Shown here: positions 1 to 7,944 of the stretch, in pieces
How positions within the stretch are numbered: the first letter of the stretch is position 1
How the letters are laid out: each line of letters opens with the position of its first letter
Assembly (NCBI RefSeq): GCF_048892425.1
Contig: NZ_JBLZHU010000007.1
Location: forward strand, 62,001 to 126,000
Source of the DNA: Pacificispira sp002696645
Lineage (GTDB): Bacteria; Pseudomonadota; Alphaproteobacteria; UBA8366; Aestuariispiraceae
Direction: 5' to 3'
DNA length: 64,000 nucleotides
Notes under the pieces: generated by a model
Database searches by the model: none
What the model saw: the letters and a program-made list of their open reading frames with translations, nothing else
What the model was told of the DNA's origin: nothing
Made by a program: the position numbers and the translations under genes

Positions 1-1
1 G

Positions 2-1717
2 GCCCCGCGCATTTTGGCAAAGGCGAAAGAAGCCCGCATTAATCTGCGCTTTGTCGATGCGGATACAATCGGAATTTCCGTCGATGAAGTCACCAAGAAG
101 GCCAATATCCAAGACCTGTTAAGGGTGTTTTCATCCAAGGCCGACAGCCTTTTCAATGTCTCCACCCTGGACAAGGATGCGGGCGACGACATCATCCCCC
201 ATGCGATGCGCCGCGTGCCAGACAGCTTTATGACCCATCCCGTTTTCAACATGTATCATGGCGAAACGGAAATGCTGCGCTATATCCGCTGGCTGGCAGC
301 GAAGGATATCGCGCTGGATCGGTCGATGATCCCGCTGGGGTCCTGCACCATGAAACTGAATGCAACGACGGAGATGATCCCCGTCACCTGGCGGCATTTC
401 GCGCATTTGCATCCTTTTGCTCCACTGGAACAGGCCCAGGGCTATCAGCAACTGTTTGAAGATCTGGAAGAATGGCTGTGCGAAATCACCGGCTATGACG
501 CGCTGTCCCTGATGCCCAATGCGGGCAGTCAGGGGGAATATGCGGGCCTGCTGACAATCCGCAAATATCACGAAACCCGCGGCGATACCCAGCGCACGAT
601 CTGCCTGATCCCCTCTTCCGCCCATGGCACCAATCCGGCCAGCGCGATCATGGCGGGCATGGAGGTCAAGGTCGTCAAATGTGACGATCACGGCAATGTC
701 GATCTGGAAGACCTGAAGGCCAAAGCGGAACAATACTCCGACACGCTGGCGGCGATCATGGTCACTTATCCGTCCACCCATGGCGTGTTTGAAGAAACTA
801 TTGAGGATATCTGCGCCCTGATCCATTCCCATGGCGGTCAAGTCTATGTCGATGGGGCCAATCTGAATGCCATGGTCGGCATCTGTAAGCCCGGCAAATT
901 CGGGGCAGATGTCAGCCATTTGAACCTGCATAAGACCTTCTGCATCCCCCATGGTGGCGGTGGTCCCGGCATGGGACCAATTGGCGTGAAACGGCATCTG
1001 GCCCCCTTCTTGCCGTCCCATCCCATGGTTGAAGGCCTGAACCCCTATGCCCATGAGGGGGAGCCGATTGGCCCCGTTTCTGCCGCGCCCTGGGGATCGG
1101 CCAGCATTCTACCCATCGTCTGGGCCTATATCCGCATGATGGGACCCAAGGGTCTGCGCCAAGCGACGGAAATCGCCATTCTGAATGCGAACTACATCGC
1201 CAAGCGGTTGGAGGATCATTACCCGATCCTCTATAAGGGCCGCAATGGTACGGTGGCCCACGAATGCATCGTTGATTGTCGCGCGTTTAAGGACAGTTGC
1301 GGCATCACCGTGGAAGACATCGCCAAGCGTTTGGTCGATTATGGCTTCCACGCGCCGACCATGTCCTGGCCCGTGCCGGAAACCATGATGATTGAGCCGA
1401 CCGAAAGCGAGGCGAAACGGGAATTGGACCGGTTCTGTGACGCAATGATCCAGATCCGCCAGGAAATCCGCGATGTGGAAAGCGGTGCATCAGACCGGGA
1501 TATCAACCCGCTGACCGATGCGCCCCACACCCATCACCTGCTGATGTCAGACCCCTGGCCCAAACCCTACAGCAAGGAAGTCGCCTATTTCCCCCTGCCC
1601 GCCACCCGCGACGACAAATACTGGCCCCCCGTCGCGCGCATCGACAATGTGGCAGGCGATAGAAACCTGGTCTGCACCTGCCCCCCAATGGAGGCCTATC
1701 AGGAGGCGGCCGAGTGA
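2..1717 (+). CDS. gcvP: Glycine dehydrogenase (decarboxylating), P protein, C-terminal part
   Basis: This is the 3' part of the PLP-dependent P protein of the glycine cleavage system, which decarboxylates glycine and passes the aminomethyl group to the H-protein lipoamide. The frame is open from base 2, so the gene starts upstream and the TTG near base 14 is not a real start. About 571 residues are visible, the C-terminal half of a typical 950-residue single-chain enzyme. The PLP lysine lies in LNLHKTFCIPHGGGG, followed by the glycine-rich GPGMGPIGV. It ends with TGA; no terminator was found before the convergent nuclease-like gene. A split GcvPA/GcvPB form is less likely because the visible N-terminal residues already resemble the mid-region of the fused enzyme. 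Confidence 0.95.
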   Translation, partial: APRILAKAKEARINLRFVDADTIGISVDEVTKKANIQDLLRVFSSKADSLFNVSTLDKDAGDDIIPHAMRRVPDSFMTHPVFNMYHGETEMLRYIRWLAAKDIALDRSMIPLGSCTMKLNATTEMIPVTWRHFAHLHPFAPLEQAQGYQQLFEDLEEWLCEITGYDALSLMPNAGSQGEYAGLLTIRKYHETRGDTQRTICLIPSSAHGTNPASAIMAGMEVKVVKCDDHGNVDLEDLKAKAEQYSDTLAAIMVTYPSTHGVFEETIEDICALIHSHGGQVYVDGANLNAMVGICKPGKFGADVSHLNLHKTFCIPHGGGGPGMGPIGVKRHLAPFLPSHPMVEGLNPYAHEGEPIGPVSAAPWGSASILPIVWAYIRMMGPKGLRQATEIAILNANYIAKRLEDHYPILYKGRNGTVAHECIVDCRAFKDSCGITVEDIAKRLVDYGFHAPTMSWPVPETMMIEPTESEAKRELDRFCDAMIQIRQEIRDVESGASDRDINPLTDAPHTHHLLMSDPWPKPYSKEVAYFPLPATRDDKYWPPVARIDNVAGDRNLVCTCPPMEAYQEAAE

Positions 1718-1753
1718 AATAGGGTCAACATCCGGCTATAGCCATGCTCTGAG

Positions 1754-2506
1754 TTAAGCGCGCTGAATCTGCACCACAGCGGCGCGCCATTTCCATTGAT
1801 CCGCAAAGTCTTCAGAGCCTTCGCCGTATGGCCAGTTTTTATCATGTTCAAAGTCATGGGATTTTGAAACTTCGGCTGTGACTTTTAGCGTTGCGCGACG
1901 ACCATCCCCCAAGAACGTCTCGGCCTTTTCTTTCAAAAATTGTTCCGTTCTTTTCTTCAGAAGTTGATCGCCTTCCCTTTTGCCAATTTCTAAATCTTCT
2001 TCTAAATCAAAGAACATACGTCCTTGGTTTCGAGCGCTTCTGTGTAAAATCACCCCAAAAAAGGCAGCTCGGGTTCCTGCACCACCTTCACCCGCAAAAA
2101 TACGAAGGAAATCCCCACATCTTTTAACATCCCGTTCAGCAGGGCCGTTTTCCCAGCGCCGTTTAATTTCAATTATATAGGGAACATTTCCGTTCTTATC
2201 CCACATGCAAACATCAGGACGACTGTTTTCCTGTATAACAGCAGATGCTAATTTTCGCTTATGAGATGATGATATCTCGTAATACATGAGATCACTGACT
2301 GACATCTCAATGCCAACCGCCAGCTCTTGATTTTTATTATTTTTTTGAAGGTTAAAGAGATTCTCCGCAACCCGCGCTTGAATCAAACCTTCTGCACCGT
2401 AATCGGTAACCCAATAATTCCGGGTCCATTTCTCAAAATTCATTGCTGCTTGCTCAATGCTCTTGAGTATACAGCCCCTCACATCATTGATTGAAATTAT
2501 AGCCAT
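1754..2506 (-). CDS. Orphan PD-(D/E)XK nuclease-like protein
   Basis: I do not recognise a named family for this 250-residue protein. The centre has the layout of a PD-(D/E)XK nuclease core: a helix with Glu49 (ARVAEN), then RPDV with Asp98 on a strand, then IIEIKRRW with Glu113 and Lys115 on the next strand. This catalytic frame is shared by restriction enzymes, Holliday-junction resolvases and Card1/Can2-type effectors. The start ATG has AGGGGG five bases upstream. The gene is clearly AT-richer than gcvP and tauD on either side and has no methylase or toxin partner, so recent acquisition is inferred. A nuclease fold is likely; the target is unknown. Confidence 0.6.
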   Translation of the reverse strand: MAIISINDVRGCILKSIEQAAMNFEKWTRNYWVTDYGAEGLIQARVAENLFNLQKNNKNQELAVGIEMSVSDLMYYEISSSHKRKLASAVIQENSRPDVCMWDKNGNVPYIIEIKRRWENGPAERDVKRCGDFLRIFAGEGGAGTRAAFFGVILHRSARNQGRMFFDLEEDLEIGKREGDQLLKKRTEQFLKEKAETFLGDGRRATLKVTAEVSKSHDFEHDKNWPYGEGSEDFADQWKWRAAVVQIQRA

Positions 2507-2618
2507 TTTTTCCCCCTATCAATATTACGGAGGAATAGTAGATGTTTTTACACCACCATCAATGATAATTCACAGCATAAAAGAACCCAAACATGCATTA
2601 GTGATTTGTGCCTAATCT

Positions 2619-3470
2619 TTAAGCCCACTCCCGAATGGGGCGGTCGCCCTCAAAGGTCGTGCGGCGCATTTCGCGGCGGTGGCCGTGATAGTCGTTGATG
2701 GCATAGTGCTGGGTTGAGTAATTGTCCCAGATTGTGATCATTCCGGGCGACCAACGCAGGCGACAGCAGAATTCAGGTAAGGTGCTGTGCTGGAAAATCT
2801 GGCGCAGGATGGGCGCGCTGTCGGCCTCGCTGAGGCCGTCCAGGCGCATTGTATAGGTTTCATTGATATACAAACCCTTGCGACCGGTCACTGGATGGGT
2901 CAGCACGGCTGGGTGAAAGCGTTCCTTATCTGCTTCGGGGTCATTGCGCTTGGTGGAGCCCTTCATGGATTGCTCTTCAACGGGCGGCGCCCATTTCACG
3001 CCATAGGGTTTGCCGACATGAATGGCGTCACGCCCATCCAGCAATTGCTTCAAGGGTTCGGGCAAAGCGTCCCAGGCCGCCTGTTGACTGGCATACAGCG
3101 TATCCCCGCCATAAGGGGGAATCTGGATGGCACACAGAACTGATCCGCCGGGTGGTTTTTCCAGGAATGTCAGATCCGAATGCCAGCCACCCCCAAAAAC
3201 CCCCGTGCGCTCAGACGCTTCCTTAATCACGCTGGTCATTTCCGGATGATCGCCCTTACCCGGCGCATAGGGGTTGATCGCAGGGGGGCCAAAAACCTCC
3301 GCCAGGCGGCGATGCTGATCGACATCCAGGAACTGATCGCGGATCACCAACACAAGATTACGCGCAAGGGAATCGCGCAATGCCTCCGCCAGATCATCGG
3401 AAATCGGCTGTTTCAAATCAATGCCGGACAATTCGGCTGCTATGCCACCAGTGATGGGATGTTCTTTCAT
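2619..3470 (-). CDS. TauD/TfdA-family 2-oxoglutarate-dependent dioxygenase
   Basis: A 283-residue Fe(II)/2-oxoglutarate dioxygenase of the taurine/2,4-D dioxygenase family. The iron ligands are visible as His97-x-Asp99 in GGWHSDLTF and the distal His255 in STQHYAINDY, followed by the 2-oxoglutarate-binding arginines in HRREMRRTTF. Length is normal for the family. The start ATG follows a strong AGGAGG six bases upstream. No sulfonate transporter or regulator is adjacent, so the substrate (taurine, another sulfonate, a carnitine-like or aryloxy compound) cannot be fixed. It probably forms its own transcription unit. Confidence 0.85.
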   Translation of the reverse strand: MKEHPITGGIAAELSGIDLKQPISDDLAEALRDSLARNLVLVIRDQFLDVDQHRRLAEVFGPPAINPYAPGKGDHPEMTSVIKEASERTGVFGGGWHSDLTFLEKPPGGSVLCAIQIPPYGGDTLYASQQAAWDALPEPLKQLLDGRDAIHVGKPYGVKWAPPVEEQSMKGSTKRNDPEADKERFHPAVLTHPVTGRKGLYINETYTMRLDGLSEADSAPILRQIFQHSTLPEFCCRLRWSPGMITIWDNYSTQHYAINDYHGHRREMRRTTFEGDRPIREWA

Positions 3471-3622
3471 ACAAAGCCTCCTAATACGAACCCGCGATCA
3501 GCATACCCTGAAAACAAATTTGCGACATCACGCTTTCGCGGAAAAAGCGCTTGGATCATCATGCATTATTTGCAAGCCTTGGTCTTCGAATTCCCCGTGC
3601 TAAGACCCTATTGGAGATCACA

Positions 3623-3904
3623 ATGCGCCTGTTTTACCGCGAAAATCAGGAACAGAATGCAGATACGCGCCGTATCTATGCACTGTACGAAATCGCCCAT
3701 ACCGCTGTCGATTTTGCCGCAGCGATCTGTTTTACCATCGGGTCTGTGCTGTTCTTTTGGGCGTCGCTGGAAACTGCTGCAATCTGGTTCTTTGTGATAG
3801 GCTCGATCTTCTTCCTGATAAAGCCGACGCTGAAACTCAGTCGAGAGATTCACTTATGGCGCATCGGGCAAATTGATGATCTGGCCGACCGCCTTCACTC
3901 CTGA
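3623..3904 (+). CDS. YrhK-like small membrane protein
   Basis: A 93-residue inner-membrane protein with two predicted transmembrane helices (about residues 25-45 and 50-68) and basic flanks, resembling the YrhK domain family of unknown function. The frame is open further upstream, but ATG 3623 is preferred: GGAG lies just upstream and the N-terminus becomes the compact MRLFYRENQEQ sequence. Its 3' end overlaps the convergent GFA gene by 10 bases. No function can be assigned; the family label rests on size, topology and the overall two-helix pattern. Confidence 0.65.
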   Translation: MRLFYRENQEQNADTRRIYALYEIAHTAVDFAAAICFTIGSVLFFWASLETAAIWFFVIGSIFFLIKPTLKLSREIHLWRIGQIDDLADRLHS

Positions 3905-4335
3905 CGCTCAGGGTAGTCGTCTTTTGCATATTGCGGCAGGCCGTCCGCAATTTCGTAGTAATCGCCCTTATCAGCGCAAAAGATGTGATAGGCGGTGGTC
4001 AACCCGGTGGGCGTATCCAGGCATCCCAAATTCACACTGATCCAGCCGTCCTCATTTTCCCAAAACATGTTTGACCCACAGGTGGCACAAAAGCCACGCC
4101 GTATCCTGGGTCTGTCAGGCGACGAATGGAACCACGTCAAGTGCTGTGCCCCAGTGATCTTTACAGTCTCAATGGGATGATAGGTGCTGACGATATAGTT
4201 TCCGCTTTGTCGGCGGCACTGGGTGCAGTGACAGGCAATGGCCGGGCCCTGAGGGTCGGTTATTTCAATCTGAACGGCCCCGCACAGACAATGCCCGGTC
4301 AAAGGCTTACCATCGGTCTTATTTGTATCCGTCAT
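3895..4335 (-). CDS. GFA/CENP-V family zinc protein
   Basis: A 146-residue protein of the glutathione-dependent formaldehyde-activating (GFA) fold. Zinc-site cysteines are in place: Cys16 and Cys18 (GHCLCGAV), the CHCTQC cluster at 35-40, and Cys83/Cys86 in GFCATCGSNMFW. Family members bind structural and catalytic zinc and have been linked to S-hydroxymethylglutathione chemistry, but most have no proven substrate. The start has AAGGGAG at good spacing. A second, divergent GFA protein lies at 40.3 kb. Its convergent overlap with the YrhK-like gene suggests no functional link. Confidence 0.85.
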   Translation of the reverse strand: MTDTNKTDGKPLTGHCLCGAVQIEITDPQGPAIACHCTQCRRQSGNYIVSTYHPIETVKITGAQHLTWFHSSPDRPRIRRGFCATCGSNMFWENEDGWISVNLGCLDTPTGLTTAYHIFCADKGDYYEIADGLPQYAKDDYPERQE

Positions 4336-4547
4336 CGCATGCTCCCTTCATCGTAAAGTCTCTGTCCGGGGGACTTCCAAAGTCAATCTGGAAATACGCT
4401 TAGGGTCCGGCCAGAAACTTTTGCCCCCAATTCCCAACTGTCAGCCAGTGGTGACCGGGCGATTTCAGGAAAATCTTCTTTTCTCCCCCTATGGGCGGGG
4501 CTAAAACGCTTCCCTACTCTATAAGCACAATGGCGAGGGAATATTCT

Positions 4548-5660
4548 ATGGCGTCCAATAAGACACTGCTCATGCTGCCCGGCGATGGCATTGGCCCCGA
4601 AGTCTGCACCGAAATCCGAAAAGTCGTCGATTGGATGGACAAGCGCCGCGCGGTGTCTTTCGACATTGCAGAAGATCTGGTCGGCGGGGCCGCCTATGAT
4701 GCGTATGGTACGCCATTGACTGATGAAGCGATGGACAAGGCGCAAAACTGCGATGCCGTGATCTTTGGTGCCGTCGGTGGCCCGCAATATGACAATCTGG
4801 GATGGGATGCGCGTCCTGAGGCCGGTCTGTTGCGCCTGCGCAAGGAAATGGACCTGTTTGCCAATCTGCGCCCCGCCGTCACCTTTGATGCGCTGCTGGA
4901 TGCCTCTACTCTGAAACCTGAAGTCATTCAGGGTCTGGACATCATGATCGTGCGCGAACTGACCGCGGGCGTCTATTTCGGCGAACCGCGCGGCATGCAG
5001 ATGTATGAAGGCAAGGAACGCTGCATCGATACCCAATCCTATACCAAGGACGAAGTGGTCCGCGTTGCTGAAGTTGCCTTTGACCTGGCCCGCAAACGCC
5101 GGGGCAAGGTGACATCGGTTGAAAAAGCCAATGTCATGAAGACCGGCGTCTTCTGGCGTCAGACGGTTACCGAACTGCACAAATCCGGCGGTTATGACGA
5201 TCTGGAACTGGGTCATATGTATGCCGATAACTGTGCCATGCAGTTGGTACGCAATCCGAAACAATTTGACGTCATCGTCACCGACAATCTGTTCGGCGAT
5301 ATGCTGTCAGATTGCGCCGCGATGTTGACCGGATCGCTGGGCATGTTGCCATCCGCCTCACTGGGCTCCGTCGACGAAACGGGTCGCCGCAAGGCCTTGT
5401 ACGAGCCCGTGCATGGCTCCGCCCCCGACATCGCGGGCCAGGGCAAGGCCAACCCGCTGGCCATGCTGTTGAGCTTCGCAATGAGCCTGCGCTACAGCTT
5501 TGACATGGGCGATGAGGCTGACCTGCTGGAACAGGCCGCACAGGCGGTGCTGAAATCCGGCAAGCGCACCCTGGATATCATGAGCCCCGGTTGCCAGGCC
5601 CTGTCCACAGCCCAGATGGGCGATGCCCTGCTGGCGGAACTGGACAAGCTGTCAGCGTAA
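4548..5660 (+). CDS. leuB: 3-isopropylmalate dehydrogenase
   Basis: The NAD-dependent enzyme of leucine biosynthesis that oxidises and decarboxylates 3-isopropylmalate to 2-oxoisocaproate. The 370-residue protein shows the N-terminal LPGDGIGPEV, the VEKANVMKTG segment with the catalytic lysine, the metal-binding DNLFGDMLSD, and the NAD-site EPVHGSAPDIAGQG. The open frame extends 57 bases upstream, but ATG 4548 gives the usual N-terminus and has GAGGGA eight bases before it. leuC and leuD are not next to it. The next gene starts inside its stop codon (TAATG), so the two are translationally coupled. About 210 bases upstream should hold the promoter, but I saw no clear leader peptide. Confidence 0.96.
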   Translation: MASNKTLLMLPGDGIGPEVCTEIRKVVDWMDKRRAVSFDIAEDLVGGAAYDAYGTPLTDEAMDKAQNCDAVIFGAVGGPQYDNLGWDARPEAGLLRLRKEMDLFANLRPAVTFDALLDASTLKPEVIQGLDIMIVRELTAGVYFGEPRGMQMYEGKERCIDTQSYTKDEVVRVAEVAFDLARKRRGKVTSVEKANVMKTGVFWRQTVTELHKSGGYDDLELGHMYADNCAMQLVRNPKQFDVIVTDNLFGDMLSDCAAMLTGSLGMLPSASLGSVDETGRRKALYEPVHGSAPDIAGQGKANPLAMLLSFAMSLRYSFDMGDEADLLEQAAQAVLKSGKRTLDIMSPGCQALSTAQMGDALLAELDKLSA

Positions 5661-6286
5661 TGTCCCAGAACAATCAGGACGGCACAGATCTGCGGCTGCC
5701 AATCGGGTTAGCCGCAGCGCTGTTGCCGGTTCTGATCTGGTCCTGGATTGCGCCCCATGAACGCCTGACCTGGTGGATGGAAGCGCTGCCCGTCTTGATC
5801 GCAGTGCCGCTTCTGGCATTGACGATCCAGCGCTTTCCGCTCACGCCCCTGTTGTATTGTCTGATCTGGGTCCACTGCGTGATCCTGTTGGTAGGCGCAC
5901 ATTATACCTATGCTCTGGTCCCGATCGGTGATTGGGCGCGCGACAGTCTGGGTCTCAGCCGGAATCCCTATGACCGCCTGGGGCATTTGGTGCAGGGATT
6001 GGTCCCCGCCCTTGTCGCGCGGGAACTTTTGATCCGCCTGACCCCTTTGCGTCCAGGGGCATGGCTGTTTTCCATTGTCACTTTATCAACACTGGGCATC
6101 AGTGCTGGATATGAATTGATTGAATGGCTCAGCGTCGAAATTCTGGATGGGGATGCCGAAAGCTTCCTGGGTCAGCAGGGCGATGTCTGGGACGCCCAGA
6201 AAGATATGGCAATCGCCCTTATCGGGGCAATCATCGGACAGTTTATGTTCGCCAAACATCAGGATCGGGCGATCAAAATACTGTGA
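5660..6286 (+). CDS. DUF2238 (YjdF-like) integral membrane protein
   Basis: A 208-residue polytopic membrane protein with about six hydrophobic helices. The loop sequence YELIEWLSVE followed by GQQGDVWDAQKDM is the conserved signature of the DUF2238/YjdF family; the acidic and His residues (DRLGHLVQG, YELIEW) could form a metal or active site, though no function is established. It starts at ATG 5660, overlapping the leuB stop by one base, so it is co-transcribed with leuB. A role in leucine synthesis is not implied; coupling to biosynthetic genes may be incidental. Confidence 0.85.
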   Translation: MSQNNQDGTDLRLPIGLAAALLPVLIWSWIAPHERLTWWMEALPVLIAVPLLALTIQRFPLTPLLYCLIWVHCVILLVGAHYTYALVPIGDWARDSLGLSRNPYDRLGHLVQGLVPALVARELLIRLTPLRPGAWLFSIVTLSTLGISAGYELIEWLSVEILDGDAESFLGQQGDVWDAQKDMAIALIGAIIGQFMFAKHQDRAIKIL

Positions 6287-6350
6287 CAACCGCGCATTTG
6301 TAACAATTCTTTGATATACAAAAGGGCTTATTCATTATTCAGGAGGGATT

Positions 6351-7250
6351 GTGTCCCAAGCCCTTGAAACCCCCGCGTCAGAAGCACTCCCCAAGACACC
6401 GCGCCTGTTGCAGCCCAGTGGTGAACTAAGCTATGCGCTGCCCAGTGATTCGCGGGCCATGCGCGCTGTGATCAAGGTCATTGAACGCCTGACCGGATCC
6501 AAGAAAATACACCGGTTGTATCAGCGTTGGCGGGTGGAAAAATATGCCCAAGGCGCTCCCTTCTGGGACTCAGCGCTTGAGATGCTGGGGGTCGAACTGC
6601 GTCTGCACGGGGCGCCATGGCCCCCCTTGGTGGCTACAGACGAACCGCGCATCATCATCGCCAACCATCCCTATGGATTGCTGGACGGTGTCGCCGCAGC
6701 CGCCCTTGCCGAAAGATTGGGGAGGAATTTCAAAGTTCTGGTGCATGAGGCCCTGTTAAGGGTGCCGGAACCCCAGCCCTATCTTTTGCCTGTCGATTTC
6801 TCAGAAACCCGGGAGGCAATGCAGAAAAACCTGCAATTGCGCAAGGATGCGTTGGCTGCCCTGGCGGCTGGGGAAACCATTGTCATATTTCCGGCCGGGG
6901 GCGTATCAACCGCGCCTAAAGTTCTGGGTCCGGCAGAAGACCTGCCCTGGAAACGCTTCACCGCCCGCCTGATCCGAGAAGCCCAGGCAACGGTGCTGCC
7001 CCTGTATTTTCCGGGCCAGAACGGCTTTGTCTTTCAGGCGGTCAGTCGGATCAGCATCCGGTTGCGGATATCCCTGTTCATCGGCGCGGCCAGCCGCCAG
7101 TTGAATCGACCGCTGGATATCTGTGTCGGGGAACCGCTGCGTTATTCACAGTTACAGGCCATGGCGGGCGACCGCGATGCGCTGATGGATGCATTGCGCG
7201 CCCATGTCTACAGCCTTTCCAGTCAGTTGCCAGGCAGTAATGATCGATAA
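6351..7250 (+). CDS. PlsC-like acyltransferase family protein
   Basis: A 299-residue glycerolipid/ornithine-lipid type acyltransferase. The motif region reads IIIANHPYGLLDG, giving His-x5-Asp instead of the HX4D of classical PlsC; this spacing is typical of the hemolysin/OlsA-like branch. A second motif, IVIFPAGGVST, matches the FPEG block with Ala in place of Glu. There is no signal peptide, so it probably acts peripherally at the inner membrane. The GTG start has a perfect AGGAGG at 6341-6346. It stands alone, convergent with the CBS protein gene. The acyl acceptor (lysophosphatidate, lyso-ornithine lipid or other) is unknown. Confidence 0.8.
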   Translation: MSQALETPASEALPKTPRLLQPSGELSYALPSDSRAMRAVIKVIERLTGSKKIHRLYQRWRVEKYAQGAPFWDSALEMLGVELRLHGAPWPPLVATDEPRIIIANHPYGLLDGVAAAALAERLGRNFKVLVHEALLRVPEPQPYLLPVDFSETREAMQKNLQLRKDALAALAAGETIVIFPAGGVSTAPKVLGPAEDLPWKRFTARLIREAQATVLPLYFPGQNGFVFQAVSRISIRLRISLFIGAASRQLNRPLDICVGEPLRYSQLQAMAGDRDALMDALRAHVYSLSSQLPGSNDR

Positions 7251-7265
7251 GGCGACCGGGCGAGA

Positions 7266-7697
7266 TCAGCCGGTCATGATGTAATCGCGCATCGCGCCGG
7301 CTTCCTGTTCCAACGCGTTGATCCGATTTTGAACCACATCACCGATCGAGACGACACCGACCAGCTTATCCCCCTCTACGACGGGCATGTGGCGGAATCG
7401 ACCCTTGCTCATGCGGCGCATTACATCATCCGCACTTTCTGACCGGGTACAGGTCTTGACCGGCGCCGTCATAAGGTCGCTGACATTCTGGGTCAGAACA
7501 GAAGCTCCCTTTGCCGCCAGACCGCGCACGACATCCCGTTCTGACAATATGCCGATAACCTTGTTCCCATCATCTACAACCACCAGCGCGCCAATCTTAT
7601 GATCCGCAAGAATGCTGACGGCTTCTGCAATTATAGTCTCTGCGTGAATTGTGATGGTGCTGCCCTGTTTCTTGGCAAGCAATGTAGCGACGCTCAT
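7266..7697 (-). CDS. Tandem CBS-domain protein
   Basis: A 143-residue protein made of one pair of CBS domains, a Bateman module that usually binds adenine nucleotides. CBS1 covers about residues 10-65 (KIGALVVVDDGNKVIGILSERD) and CBS2 about 75-130 (RFRHMPVVEGDKLVGVVSIGD). No catalytic domain is attached, so it probably acts as a stand-alone energy or nucleotide sensor, as is common in alphaproteobacteria. The open frame runs 56 codons further upstream, but ATG 7697 gives the usual MSVATLLAKK start and has a purine-rich AGGAAGGG upstream. Its partner is unknown. Confidence 0.9.
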   Translation of the reverse strand: MSVATLLAKKQGSTITIHAETIIAEAVSILADHKIGALVVVDDGNKVIGILSERDVVRGLAAKGASVLTQNVSDLMTAPVKTCTRSESADDVMRRMSKGRFRHMPVVEGDKLVGVVSIGDVVQNRINALEQEAGAMRDYIMTG

Positions 7698-7944
7698 GGC
7701 TAAACCCTTCCTCTGTCTAGAGGGGGCGTATCGGTCATCAAACTGCCGACCGCCCCTGTCTATGGGGCAGATCCGCGCCGGAGCCAAAAGAGATAAAACC
7801 GATCCAGAGACCAAATATGGCACTGGTTGGAGGCACCGATCAGGCAGCGACGCGGCTGCCACCAAGGCTATATAGGAACCAGTATCCCTGTCTTCGCGAT
7901 TCGGTTCAATCCCGTCACTGTGCGGTGCAGCATTTCACGCCCGA

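Noticed and set aside
4383..5264. 293-codon minus-strand open frame over leuB
   Set aside because: Antisense shadow; composition is rich in His, Phe and Ile as expected for reverse-read coding sequence.
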